This document shows, piece by piece, positions 25,369 to 31,514 of a stretch of DNA of 64,000 nucleotides. The stretch is taken from the NCBI GenBank assembly GCA_902784785.1, contig CACZWF010000010.1, positions 1 through 64,000 on the forward strand. Reading direction: 5' to 3'. This DNA comes from an uncultured Bacteroidia bacterium. GTDB taxonomy: Bacteria; Bacteroidota; Bacteroidia; Bacteroidales; UBA932. The notes under the pieces are model-generated. The model was not told the origin of the DNA, did no database searches, and saw only the letters and a program-made list of their open reading frames with translations. Positions within the stretch are counted from its first letter, which is position 1. Each line of letters begins with the position of its first letter. A program made the translations under genes and the position numbers.

Positions 25369-25436
25369 AGAAGCACCCCAAAGGAAGCGCGAGCGGATGT
25401 TTTTCCATGAAGCGAGTGCCCTTTCGGGGTGCTTCT
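25369..25436 (-). repeat. palindromic repeat A, copy 2 (inverted relative to copy 1)
   Basis: Arms AGAAGCACCCC (25369-25379) and GGGGTGCTTCT (25426-25436). Reverse-complemented, the interior reads like copy 1 at 12294-12356: GGGCACTCGCTTCATG...ATCCGCTCGCGCTTCC. The two copies lie 13 kb apart in opposite orientation, on either side of the accessory cluster. Confidence 0.8.
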
Positions 25437-25445
25437 CGTTGTTAG

Positions 25446-25501
25446 GACTGCGCGGCTATTTACGGCTTCGCCTCGGAAGAGCAAAAAAATTTGCTTTTCT
25501 C
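25446..25501 (+). repeat. 56-bp direct repeat, left copy (promoter repeat family, degenerate)
   Basis: The 56 bases from GACTGCGCGGCTATTTACGG to TTGCTTTTCTC are identical to 27165-27220. Downstream of this copy the sequence reads ACGACTTGCTCTTTGTGTC instead of the promoter core, so the -7 box TAAATTTG is missing and the copy is probably not an active promoter. It directly follows palindromic repeat A. Confidence 0.85.
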
Positions 25502-25689
25502 ACGACTTGCTCTTTGTGTCTGAAGGCAAAGCTATGGAATTAACTATCAAATTCACAATTTGGGAAAAATTTTTCTTTTTCCTGTCCTTTTTTCCGTTTT
25601 CATTTTTTCGTGAGTAAAAATTTTTCCGCAAACGCAAAAAGACAAGAAAAGTTTTTCTGCATTTGAACGTTTTTTCTTTTTTCTCGCCA

Positions 25690-25697
25690 TACTTTTG
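25690..25697 (+). promoter_or_regulatory. -7 box for the Rpn nuclease gene
   Basis: TACTTTTG matches TAnnTTTG. A TTTG lies 24 bases upstream. Transcription from here would give a leader of about 140 bases before the ATG at 25846. The preceding 150 bases (25540-25690) are T/A-rich without recognisable features. Confidence 0.5.
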
Positions 25698-25707
25698 CAG
25701 TCCGGCT

Positions 25708-25843
25708 TTCGTCACTTTGGCGGCGAAGGTCGGACATCGCTTTGATGCGGTGTTGTACTAAAGTTGAACCTGGGAGCGGGCTGCTGTCCTTTCGCGTGGC
25801 TGGCCATCGAGACAGCCTTCTCCGTTCCCGCAAATGTGACGAA
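25708..25843 (+). promoter_or_regulatory. closed structured leader of the Rpn nuclease gene
   Basis: The leader ends are complementary: TTCGTCAC (25708-25715) with GTGACGAA (25836-25843), continued by TTTG (25716-25719) with CAAA (25831-25834) across one bulged base. This makes a 12-bp closing stem ending two bases before the start codon. Inside are smaller hairpins such as GGCTG/CAGCC (25798-25802/25813-25817). No Shine-Dalgarno is present. Translational control or transcript protection is possible. Confidence 0.5.
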
Positions 25844-25845
25844 GT

Positions 25846-26766
25846 ATGGCACATTCCAATCAAACCCTCAAGCAGGCGGGGAGATATGCCTGCGTACTGT
25901 ATGACGGGGCCTTCAAGGTCGTCCTCATCCGCCCCGAGAACGAGGAACTCATCCGAAAAATCATCGAACTGCTCATCCCGGGCAAGCGCCTCTCACGCCT
26001 CGTTTTCATCGACAAGGAGCAGAAAGGTTTGGTGGTTTCCGAGAAAAACGTTAATTTTGACATCCTTTGTAAGGACGAGGAGACGGGAGAAGAGTTCATT
26101 GTAGAGATGCAGTTCGGCAAGCAGAACACCTACAGGGAGCGCATGCTCGTGTATGCGACCTATCCGATACGGACGCAGATGGCAGAGAAGATAATACGCT
26201 ACAATTCGGGAGAGAGCCTGGACAAGATGGACTACTCGTTGCGTCCTGTGTATGTGCTGAGTTTCCTGAACTTCGCGCTCGAGCACGAGAACGAAAAGGC
26301 GCTGGATGCCGATAACGGGCTCATCAGCCGCTACGAGGTGCGGAACAGCCGCAACGGAGAACAGATGACGGACGCGCTGCACTTCGTCTACGTGGAGATG
26401 GACCGCTTTCCTTACAAAGAAAACGAGGAAGACAAGTGCCAAACGCTTTTGGAGAAGTTCGTCTTCTCAATGAAGTATATGCACACGCTTAAGGACCGTC
26501 CGGAGTCGTTTATGGAGGATTTGCTCCGCCTGCTATACAACGCCACGGAACTGGGGTCGATGACTATAGAACAAAGGGAGCGCTACGAAGAAACAATGAG
26601 AAACGAATTGGATATCAGTCTTGAGAAGCGCTATGTCAAAGAAGAAGCGTTCAAGGAGGGCCTAGCCGAAGGGCGAGTAGAAAATGCCCGCGAGATTGCG
26701 CAGAAGCTCAAAGCAATGGGTATGAAAGCCGAGGATATTCTGAAAGCTACAGGAGTAGAATTGTGA
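25846..26766 (+). CDS. Rpn-family PD-(D/E)XK nuclease (recombination-promoting nuclease / putative transposase)
   Basis: A 306-residue protein. The N-terminal half has the PD-(D/E)XK core of the Rpn/PDDEXK_2 group: acidic VNFDILCKDEETGEEFIVEMQ (Asp, then Glu-x-Gln), followed by RERMLVYATYPIRTQ and YNSGESLDKMDYSLRPVYVLSFLNF. The middle is the helical region typical of the family (FVYVEMDRF..., LEKFVFSMKYMHTL). The C-terminal tail is a charged helix (NELDISLEKRYVKEEAFKEG, LAEGRVENAREIAQKLKAMG) ending ILKATGVEL. The family makes DNA breaks; E. coli members promote RecA-independent recombination and act in phage defence. It is preceded by its own promoter and structured leader and flanked by 56-bp direct repeats. 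An internal ATG at 26596 begins the tail. Confidence 0.88.
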   Translation: MAHSNQTLKQAGRYACVLYDGAFKVVLIRPENEELIRKIIELLIPGKRLSRLVFIDKEQKGLVVSEKNVNFDILCKDEETGEEFIVEMQFGKQNTYRERMLVYATYPIRTQMAEKIIRYNSGESLDKMDYSLRPVYVLSFLNFALEHENEKALDADNGLISRYEVRNSRNGEQMTDALHFVYVEMDRFPYKENEEDKCQTLLEKFVFSMKYMHTLKDRPESFMEDLLRLLYNATELGSMTIEQRERYEETMRNELDISLEKRYVKEEAFKEGLAEGRVENAREIAQKLKAMGMKAEDILKATGVEL

Positions 26767-26981
26767 TGAGAAACGAATTGGATATCAGTCTTGAGAAGCG
26801 CTATGTCAAAGAAGAAGCGTTCAAGGAAGGATTAGCTGAAGGCGAAGCCAAGGGCCGCGAAGAGGGGCTTGCTGAAGGGCGAGTGGAAAACGCCCGCGAG
26901 ATTGCGCAAAAGATGTTGGATGAGGGCTTGGATGCCGAATTGATTCTGAGGTTAACGGGTGTAAAAATAGATTGCAGATAA
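26763..26981 (+). CDS. stand-alone duplicate of the Rpn C-terminal tail (candidate regulator or fragment)
   Basis: A 72-residue frame (GTG at 26763; ATG at 26766 gives 71). It overlaps the Rpn stop codon. From ATG 26766 the first 62 bases are identical to those from the internal ATG at 26596 of the nuclease gene, encoding MRNELDISLEKRYVKEEAFKEG. It continues with an extra EGEAKGREEG unit, LAEGRVENAREIAQKML, and a different end (LDAELILRLTGVKIDCR). It therefore encodes only the helical tail, with no nuclease domain. It may be debris of a second Rpn gene, or a free-standing version of the short tail protein that in E. coli Rpn loci is made from an internal start and inhibits the nuclease. Confidence 0.6.
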   Translation: MMRNELDISLEKRYVKEEAFKEGLAEGEAKGREEGLAEGRVENAREIAQKMLDEGLDAELILRLTGVKIDCR

Positions 26982-27007
26982 TCCGATATATTTTAACTAA
27001 TTGTACG

Positions 27008-27042
27008 AAAAGACTTACGAGATTTCAAGTAGGTCCTTTTTT
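27008..27042 (+). terminator. intrinsic terminator after the Rpn locus
   Basis: AAAA-GACTTAC (27008-27018) pairs with GTAGGTC-CTTTT (27029-27040) with two internal mismatches, followed by a T run. It ends the Rpn/tail transcript. Confidence 0.6.
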
Positions 27043-27131
27043 ATAATCTACTAATAAACACACCGATAAGTGAGGGGCATTTCGGACATTATCAATAACT
27101 CTGCAACATATCAAATGAAATGATATATTTC

Positions 27132-27155
27132 AATTTGCTTTTCTCTCGGCTTGCT
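27132..27155 (+). repeat. partial promoter-repeat copy
   Basis: This stretch repeats the core AATTTGCTTTTCTCTCGGCT...GCTCG, but continues AATTCCCG instead of TAAATTTG, so the -7 box is lost. It abuts the full copy at 27165-27243, giving a tandem arrangement. Confidence 0.7.
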
Positions 27156-27164
27156 CGAATTCCC

Positions 27165-27243
27165 GACTGCGCGGCTATTTACGGCTTCGCCTCGGAAGAG
27201 CAAAAAAATTTGCTTTTCTCTCGGCTTGCTCGTAAATTTGCAA
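27165..27243 (+). repeat. 56-bp direct repeat, right copy, with intact promoter (TTTG-N20-TAAATTTG)
   Basis: Bases 27165-27220 are identical to 25446-25501. The copy continues into an intact promoter: TTTG at 27209-27212, 20 bases, TAAATTTG at 27233-27240. The ATG of the small membrane protein follows at 27264. Copy 1 near 7.9 kb has the same boxes with the same 20-base spacer. Confidence 0.8.
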
Positions 27244-27263
27244 AATTTGTGAGCCGCCAAGGT

Positions 27264-27512
27264 ATGAAAGTATTTCTCTTGTGTATTGCCGTTGTGGGCC
27301 TGTGCGTGGCGGGGCTGTGCGTGGGCATCCTGTTTCGCAAGGACGGGAAGTTTCCGGATACGGAGATTTCTACGAATGTGGAGATGAAGAAGCGAGGCAT
27401 CCGCTGCGCCAAGGAGGAAGAAATGCGCCTGTGGGGCAAGCAGCACGGGAAGAAGAAAGTCACCTGCGCCGACCTCGGTTGCACCGACTGCGGCGGGTGT
27501 CATATCCAATAA
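27264..27512 (+). CDS. small Cys-rich single-span membrane protein
   Basis: An 82-residue protein. It has one N-terminal membrane span (MKVFLLCIAVVGLCVAGLCVGILF), then RKDGKFPDTEISTNVEMKKRGIRCAKEEE, then a C-terminal Cys cluster (TCADLGCTDCGGCHI). The start at 27264 places the span at the N-terminus; the longer frame translates the promoter repeat. The FPDTxIxxNxEMxxxGIxCAK block looks conserved in short Bacteroidetes membrane proteins, but I do not know its function. The five-cysteine C-terminal motif could bind metal or a cofactor. It is expressed from the promoter on the 27.2-kb repeat and lies 88 bases before der. Confidence 0.65.
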   Translation: MKVFLLCIAVVGLCVAGLCVGILFRKDGKFPDTEISTNVEMKKRGIRCAKEEEMRLWGKQHGKKKVTCADLGCTDCGGCHIQ

Positions 27513-27600
27513 TGGAAAAGAAGGTTGCACCAAAAAGCAACTGAATAGAAATAGTTATTAAGTACCCAGACGCCATCAGGCGTGGTAAAACAATAATATT

Positions 27601-28908
27601 ATGAGCCTTGTAGCCATTGTGGGACGGCCCAATGTCGGGAAGTCCACCCTGTTCAACCGTCTGGTCGGGATGCGCCAGGCCATCGTCGATGAGACGGCCG
27701 GCGTGACCCGCGACCGCCATTATGGCCACTGCGAATGGTGCGGCAACGAATTTTCCGTCGTCGACACCGGTGGCTACACCAGCGATAGCGACGACATCTT
27801 TGAGGAAGAAATCCGCAAACAAGTCATGCTCGCCATCGAAGAGTCCGACCTGGTCCTCTTCATGGTGGAAGCCCAGACCGGTATCACGGATTACGACCAG
27901 GAAATCGCCGACATCCTGCGGAGAAGTGACAAGAAAGTCATCCTCGCCGTCAACAAAGTCGATACCGGCGACAAGATGTACGACGTCTATCAGTTCTACG
28001 CCCTCGGCTTCGAAGAGGTTTTCAGCATTTCTTCGGCCAACGGCGGCGGGACCGGCGATCTGCTCGACGCCATCGTGAAATTCCTGCCGAAAGAAGACGA
28101 ACAGGCCTCTTCTTTCCCCGACCTGCCCCGCGTGACCATCGTCGGCAAGCCGAATGTGGGCAAATCCTCGATGACCAACGCCCTGCTGGGCACGGAGCGC
28201 AACATCGTCACGCCGATGGCCGGCACTACGCGCGACTCCATCGAGACGCACTTCAACCAATTCGGTTATGATTTTATGCTGGTGGACACGGCGGGTCTGC
28301 GCAAGAAGACCAAGGTCCACGAAGACCTGGAATTCTACTCCGTGATGCGGGCCATCCGCGCCATCGAACATTCCGATGTCTGCATCCTGATGGTCGATGC
28401 ACAGACGGGCATCGAGGCGCAGGACATGAGCATCTTCAACCTGATTCAGAAGAACCGCAAGGGCTGCGTGGTGGTGGTCAACAAATGGGACACCGTCGTC
28501 AAGGACAGCAACACGATGAAAGAATACGCAGAAGCCATCCGTTCCCGTTTGCAGCCGTTCAACGACGTACCCGTCATCTTCACCTCGGTCATCAAGAAGC
28601 AGCGCCTGATGAATGTGCTGGAAGCCGCGATGGAGGTTTATGCCAATTATTCCCGCAAGATTTCCACCTCCGTCCTCAACGACGCGATGCTGCCCGAAAT
28701 CGAGAACTGGCCGCCCCCGGCATGGAAAGGCAAATACATCAAAATCAAATACTGCACGCAGCTGCCGACCCGCTCCCCCGCGTTCGCCTTCTTCTGCAAC
28801 CTCCCGCAGTATATCAAAGACCCCTACAAGCGCTTCCTGGAGAACAAGCTCCGTGAGCACTTCCCCTTCACCGGATGCCCCATCCAGATTTTTGTCCGCC
28901 AGAAATAG
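27601..28908 (+). CDS. der: ribosome-associated GTPase Der (EngA)
   Basis: A 435-residue tandem-GTPase for 50S maturation. Domain 1 (residues 1-165): [26 protein letters not shown]. Domain 2 (from about 175): [28 protein letters not shown]. The KH-like C-terminal domain contains [17 protein letters not shown] and ends PIQIFVRQK. Length and motif order are standard. A short ACGCC/GGCGT hairpin lies in the 88-base upstream gap; no clear promoter box was found. It is followed 2 bases later by the PAP2 phosphatase start. Confidence 0.96.
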   Translation: MSLVAIVGRPNVGKSTLFNRLVGMRQAIVDETAGVTRDRHYGHCEWCGNEFSVVDTGGYTSDSDDIFEEEIRKQVMLAIEESDLVLFMVEAQTGITDYDQEIADILRRSDKKVILAVNKVDTGDKMYDVYQFYALGFEEVFSISSANGGGTGDLLDAIVKFLPKEDEQASSFPDLPRVTIVGKPNVGKSSMTNALLGTERNIVTPMAGTTRDSIETHFNQFGYDFMLVDTAGLRKKTKVHEDLEFYSVMRAIRAIEHSDVCILMVDAQTGIEAQDMSIFNLIQKNRKGCVVVVNKWDTVVKDSNTMKEYAEAIRSRLQPFNDVPVIFTSVIKKQRLMNVLEAAMEVYANYSRKISTSVLNDAMLPEIENWPPPAWKGKYIKIKYCTQLPTRSPAFAFFCNLPQYIKDPYKRFLENKLREHFPFTGCPIQIFVRQK

Positions 28909-28910
28909 AT

Positions 28911-29639
28911 ATGAAACGAGCACTGATTGTCCTTTCTTTGCTGGTGGCCGGCTGGTTTACAGCGCAGGCCCAGGAGACGTATTTTTCCATTGACGAAATG
29001 CCGGACCTGGTCCAGTGCCTGCCGGCTCCGCCTGACACCGCCAGCCCCGCGTTCGCGAATGACATAATGCGTTATCAGTGGGGAAAGTCGATGCGTTCCG
29101 ACGCCCAAGTCGCCGCCCGTGTGGAACGGGACGCCATCTGGGTTTTAGACACTTTGGTAGTGATTTTCAGCGAGCCCTTCGGCCTTAAAATCAATCCCCA
29201 AGAAACACCTGAAATCTACAAGGTCCTCACCAAGGGTATCTATACGGGCCAGCTCATCCGTGTCCGCCCCAAGGCGCATTTCCATCGCCAGCGTCCTTTC
29301 GAATACTTCAACGAGCATGTGATCAATCCGGAGGAAGAAAAAGAATTACGGGGCGAAGGTTCCTACCCTTCCGGTCATACCATCCGGGGATGGATGGCGG
29401 CCCTGATTCTGTCTGAAATCAACCCGGCGGCCGCCAATGCGCTTTACGCGCGCGGTTGGGAATATGGTGAGAACCGCGTCATTGACGGCGCCCATTGGCA
29501 GAGCGATGTGGACGCGAGCCGTCCGGCTGCCAGCATCGCCTACTCCCTCCTGCAATCCAGCCCCGCGTTCCGCAAACAGATGGACAAAGCCAAGAAAGAA
29601 TTTGCCCGCAAGATGCGCGCCGTCAAGAAAGGAAAATAA
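28911..29639 (+). CDS. PAP2-family (class A acid-type) phosphatase, exported
   Basis: A 242-residue protein with signal peptide MKRALIVLSLLVAGWFTAQA-Q. The three phosphatase motifs are present: KAHFHRQRP (K-x6-RP), SYPSGHT (PSGH) and GENRVIDGAHWQSDVDA (R-x5-H-x3-D). The spacing and small size match class A non-specific acid phosphatases (PhoN-like) rather than membrane PAP2 lipid phosphatases. It probably dephosphorylates small organic phosphates in the periplasm. The start ATG at 28911 follows the der stop closely. Confidence 0.88.
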   Translation: MKRALIVLSLLVAGWFTAQAQETYFSIDEMPDLVQCLPAPPDTASPAFANDIMRYQWGKSMRSDAQVAARVERDAIWVLDTLVVIFSEPFGLKINPQETPEIYKVLTKGIYTGQLIRVRPKAHFHRQRPFEYFNEHVINPEEEKELRGEGSYPSGHTIRGWMAALILSEINPAAANALYARGWEYGENRVIDGAHWQSDVDASRPAASIAYSLLQSSPAFRKQMDKAKKEFARKMRAVKKGK

Positions 29640-29742
29640 TCCTTATTGCTCCAGCCAGAAATCACTTGGCTGTAGATGTGAGTGGCGATAGCGGTCAAAA
29701 ACGCCTATAACCTGCTAACTTTTAGCGGACAGCAATAGATTA

Positions 29743-30594
29743 TTATAGATGGTTTTTCGTCGAATGACGAAGGGCCTTGATTCCAGCATTGTGCCGACAG
29801 AGGGAAGGAAACAGGCGGAAGGGCGTCCAGGAGCGGTACTTGATGGCTTGAACGGGCGTAAACAGGCATACATATAGCCAAGACAGCCACAGGGGTCGGT
29901 TGATATCGGCCAGACGCACGAGGGACGCGTTGCGATAGTTGCGCTCCAGGATACGTTCCTTGGATTCGGCGCGCGTAGCCCGGTCGTGAATGGCGCGGGC
30001 GGATGGAACGACACCTATTTTCCAACCGTGATGACGGGCGCGGTCGCACCAGTTGTCATCCTGCCCATAAATCGGAAACAATTCGGCAAAAGTCCCTATC
30101 TCCCGCAGGGCCTTCACCGGCACCAGCCAATGCGCCGCCATCACAAAGCGCAAGGGAAGGATTTCGCTCACGCACGCACGCTTCATCAGTTTCCCAAACT
30201 TAGGGTCAAAGGAAACGCCGTCGGCCTGCAGTTGCAACGGGCTGAGGACGGCATACTCCGGATGACCCGCGGCCGCCTCCAGCAAGGCCGCCAACGCGCC
30301 CTCTTCCAACCACGCGTCCTGATTGAGCAGATAGACATAATCATAGCCCTTCCGCATCGCATAGTCAAATCCCAGGTTGTTGGCGGTGGTAAAGCCCAGG
30401 TTCTCCGCGCAACGCGTCAAGCGGGCCTGCGGAAAACGCGCCTCCACAAAATCAGCGCTCCCGTCCGTGGAATCATTGTCCACCACGAACAAATCGACCT
30501 GCGTGTCCGGCACAACCTGCGCCACGACGGAACCCAGACAACGCTCCAGCCAGGCCATCCCATTATAACTGACGATGATGAAGAGAACTTTCAT
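29743..30594 (-). CDS. family 2 glycosyltransferase
   Basis: A 283-residue GT-A enzyme. Start MKVLFIIVSYNG is the family N-terminus; the longer frame is antisense-of-promoter noise. Signatures: VDLFVVDNDSTDGS, NLGFTTANNLGFDYAM, YLLNQDAW (donor/metal site), and the catalytic-side GQDDNWCDRARHHGWKIGVVP. It resembles rhamnosyl/galactofuranosyl-type transferases of O-antigen and capsule loci. Its ATG overlaps the stop of the FrhB-like gene by 4 bases (ATGA). It is the last gene of the long elongasome/glycan operon; the 103-base gap to the PAP2 gene on the other strand holds only a weak hairpin. Confidence 0.88.
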   Translation of the reverse strand: MKVLFIIVSYNGMAWLERCLGSVVAQVVPDTQVDLFVVDNDSTDGSADFVEARFPQARLTRCAENLGFTTANNLGFDYAMRKGYDYVYLLNQDAWLEEGALAALLEAAAGHPEYAVLSPLQLQADGVSFDPKFGKLMKRACVSEILPLRFVMAAHWLVPVKALREIGTFAELFPIYGQDDNWCDRARHHGWKIGVVPSARAIHDRATRAESKERILERNYRNASLVRLADINRPLWLSWLYVCLFTPVQAIKYRSWTPFRLFPSLCRHNAGIKALRHSTKNHL

Positions 30595-31514
30595 TTTCCT
30601 TTGATAAAAGATTTGACCAGATAGGCCTGATGATGCAGCCACTTCCAAGCCTGACGGAACGGAAGGCCCCGGAAATACCCGCGCAGGGTCTTGCGGACCG
30701 CCTGCGGAAAAGGCAAGCGTTCCAGATGCTTCAAGAAAACGGGACAAAGCGGAGAAGGCGCGGTCGGCTCCAGCAAGCCCGGACGATAGGCCGCCCGTTC
30801 CTCAAAAGACCGCGCTTCGAGGACGGCCCCGCAACGCTTCAGCCACTCCTCCCCTTTCGGTGTATGGGTCATCACAAACGAAACCCCCGGCCTCGGATAG
30901 CCAATAAAGTCACCCAGGGTGATATCCCCCGTCCGCTCGGGCCGGGCATAGGGGCAACGATAACAGGCCTCACGCAGGCTCAAACCGGAAAGGAAAGCAT
31001 ATAAATAGGGTGAGAGGGCCGCCGACCGACGATACAGGCAGCGCTCCTTCTCCCACAAACTCATTTGATACAAAGGTCCCTCTCGGAAACGGACATCCGT
31101 CAAAGAGGCGCCGGGAGCCAGATAGGCCAGTTCCTGTTCCAGAGAGGAAGCCGGGACGGTCCCGTGACAGATGAGATCCACACAAATCAGACGGGGATGC
31201 TCACGCAGCGTCTGTAAGGCCGCCACCTGACAGGGAGTCCCCACGAACAAAACGGTACGCCCCTCCTCCAGGAAACGCTCCAGTTGCTCGCGGACAGAGG
31301 CGTCAAAATGCGATTGGACATAACGCGAGCCTTTGAACGGCGCCACATCTGTCTCTGTCCAGGCGACCACCGGACGCATCCGCTCATCCCAACGCGTCCC
31401 GAAATACACACCTCCCGCATCGAGCACGGCACGGGCCAGCATCGTCGCCACACCGCCCGAGGACGAGCCCCGACGCTGCTCTTCAGAAGGATTCCAGGCG
31501 GCATACACTTTCAT
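30591..31514 (-). CDS. FrhB-like (coenzyme F420 hydrogenase beta C-terminal domain) protein of glycan clusters
   Basis: A 307-residue protein. It matches the FrhB N/C domains found beside polysaccharide pyruvyltransferases: RRGSSSGGVATMLARAVLDA, GGVYFGTRW, GTPCQVAALQ, CVDLICHGTVP, CYRCPYARPERTGDITLGDF. The N-terminal 2x[4Fe-4S] ferredoxin domain often fused in such proteins is absent; the protein starts directly with the FrhB part. It presumably binds flavin and takes part in a redox step on a nucleotide sugar or glycan. The immediate upstream pyruvyltransferase fusion (4-base overlap) supports a shared modification. Confidence 0.8.
   Translation of the reverse strand: MKVYAAWNPSEEQRRGSSSGGVATMLARAVLDAGGVYFGTRWDERMRPVVAWTETDVAPFKGSRYVQSHFDASVREQLERFLEEGRTVLFVGTPCQVAALQTLREHPRLICVDLICHGTVPASSLEQELAYLAPGASLTDVRFREGPLYQMSLWEKERCLYRRSAALSPYLYAFLSGLSLREACYRCPYARPERTGDITLGDFIGYPRPGVSFVMTHTPKGEEWLKRCGAVLEARSFEERAAYRPGLLEPTAPSPLCPVFLKHLERLPFPQAVRKTLRGYFRGLPFRQAWKWLHHQAYLVKSFIKGK

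Noticed and set aside
25233..25484. 83-codon minus-strand frame between the vWA and Rpn genes
   Set aside because: It consists of translated palindrome A and the promoter repeat; its similarity to the 12325 frame comes from the repeat, not from a protein family.
25446..27220. Insertion sequence with the Rpn protein as transposase
   Set aside because: The flanking repeats are direct, not terminal inverted repeats, no target-site duplication is visible, and Rpn proteins are nucleases rather than classical DDE transposases; kept as a cassette hypothesis only.
27111..27533. 140-codon minus-strand frame antisense to the small membrane protein
   Set aside because: Mostly translated repeat sequence (LLFRGEAVNSRAV) plus the antisense of a real gene.
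27460..28923. 487-codon minus-strand frame antisense to der
   Set aside because: der on the plus strand is certain; the antisense frame has no signal, domain or promoter.
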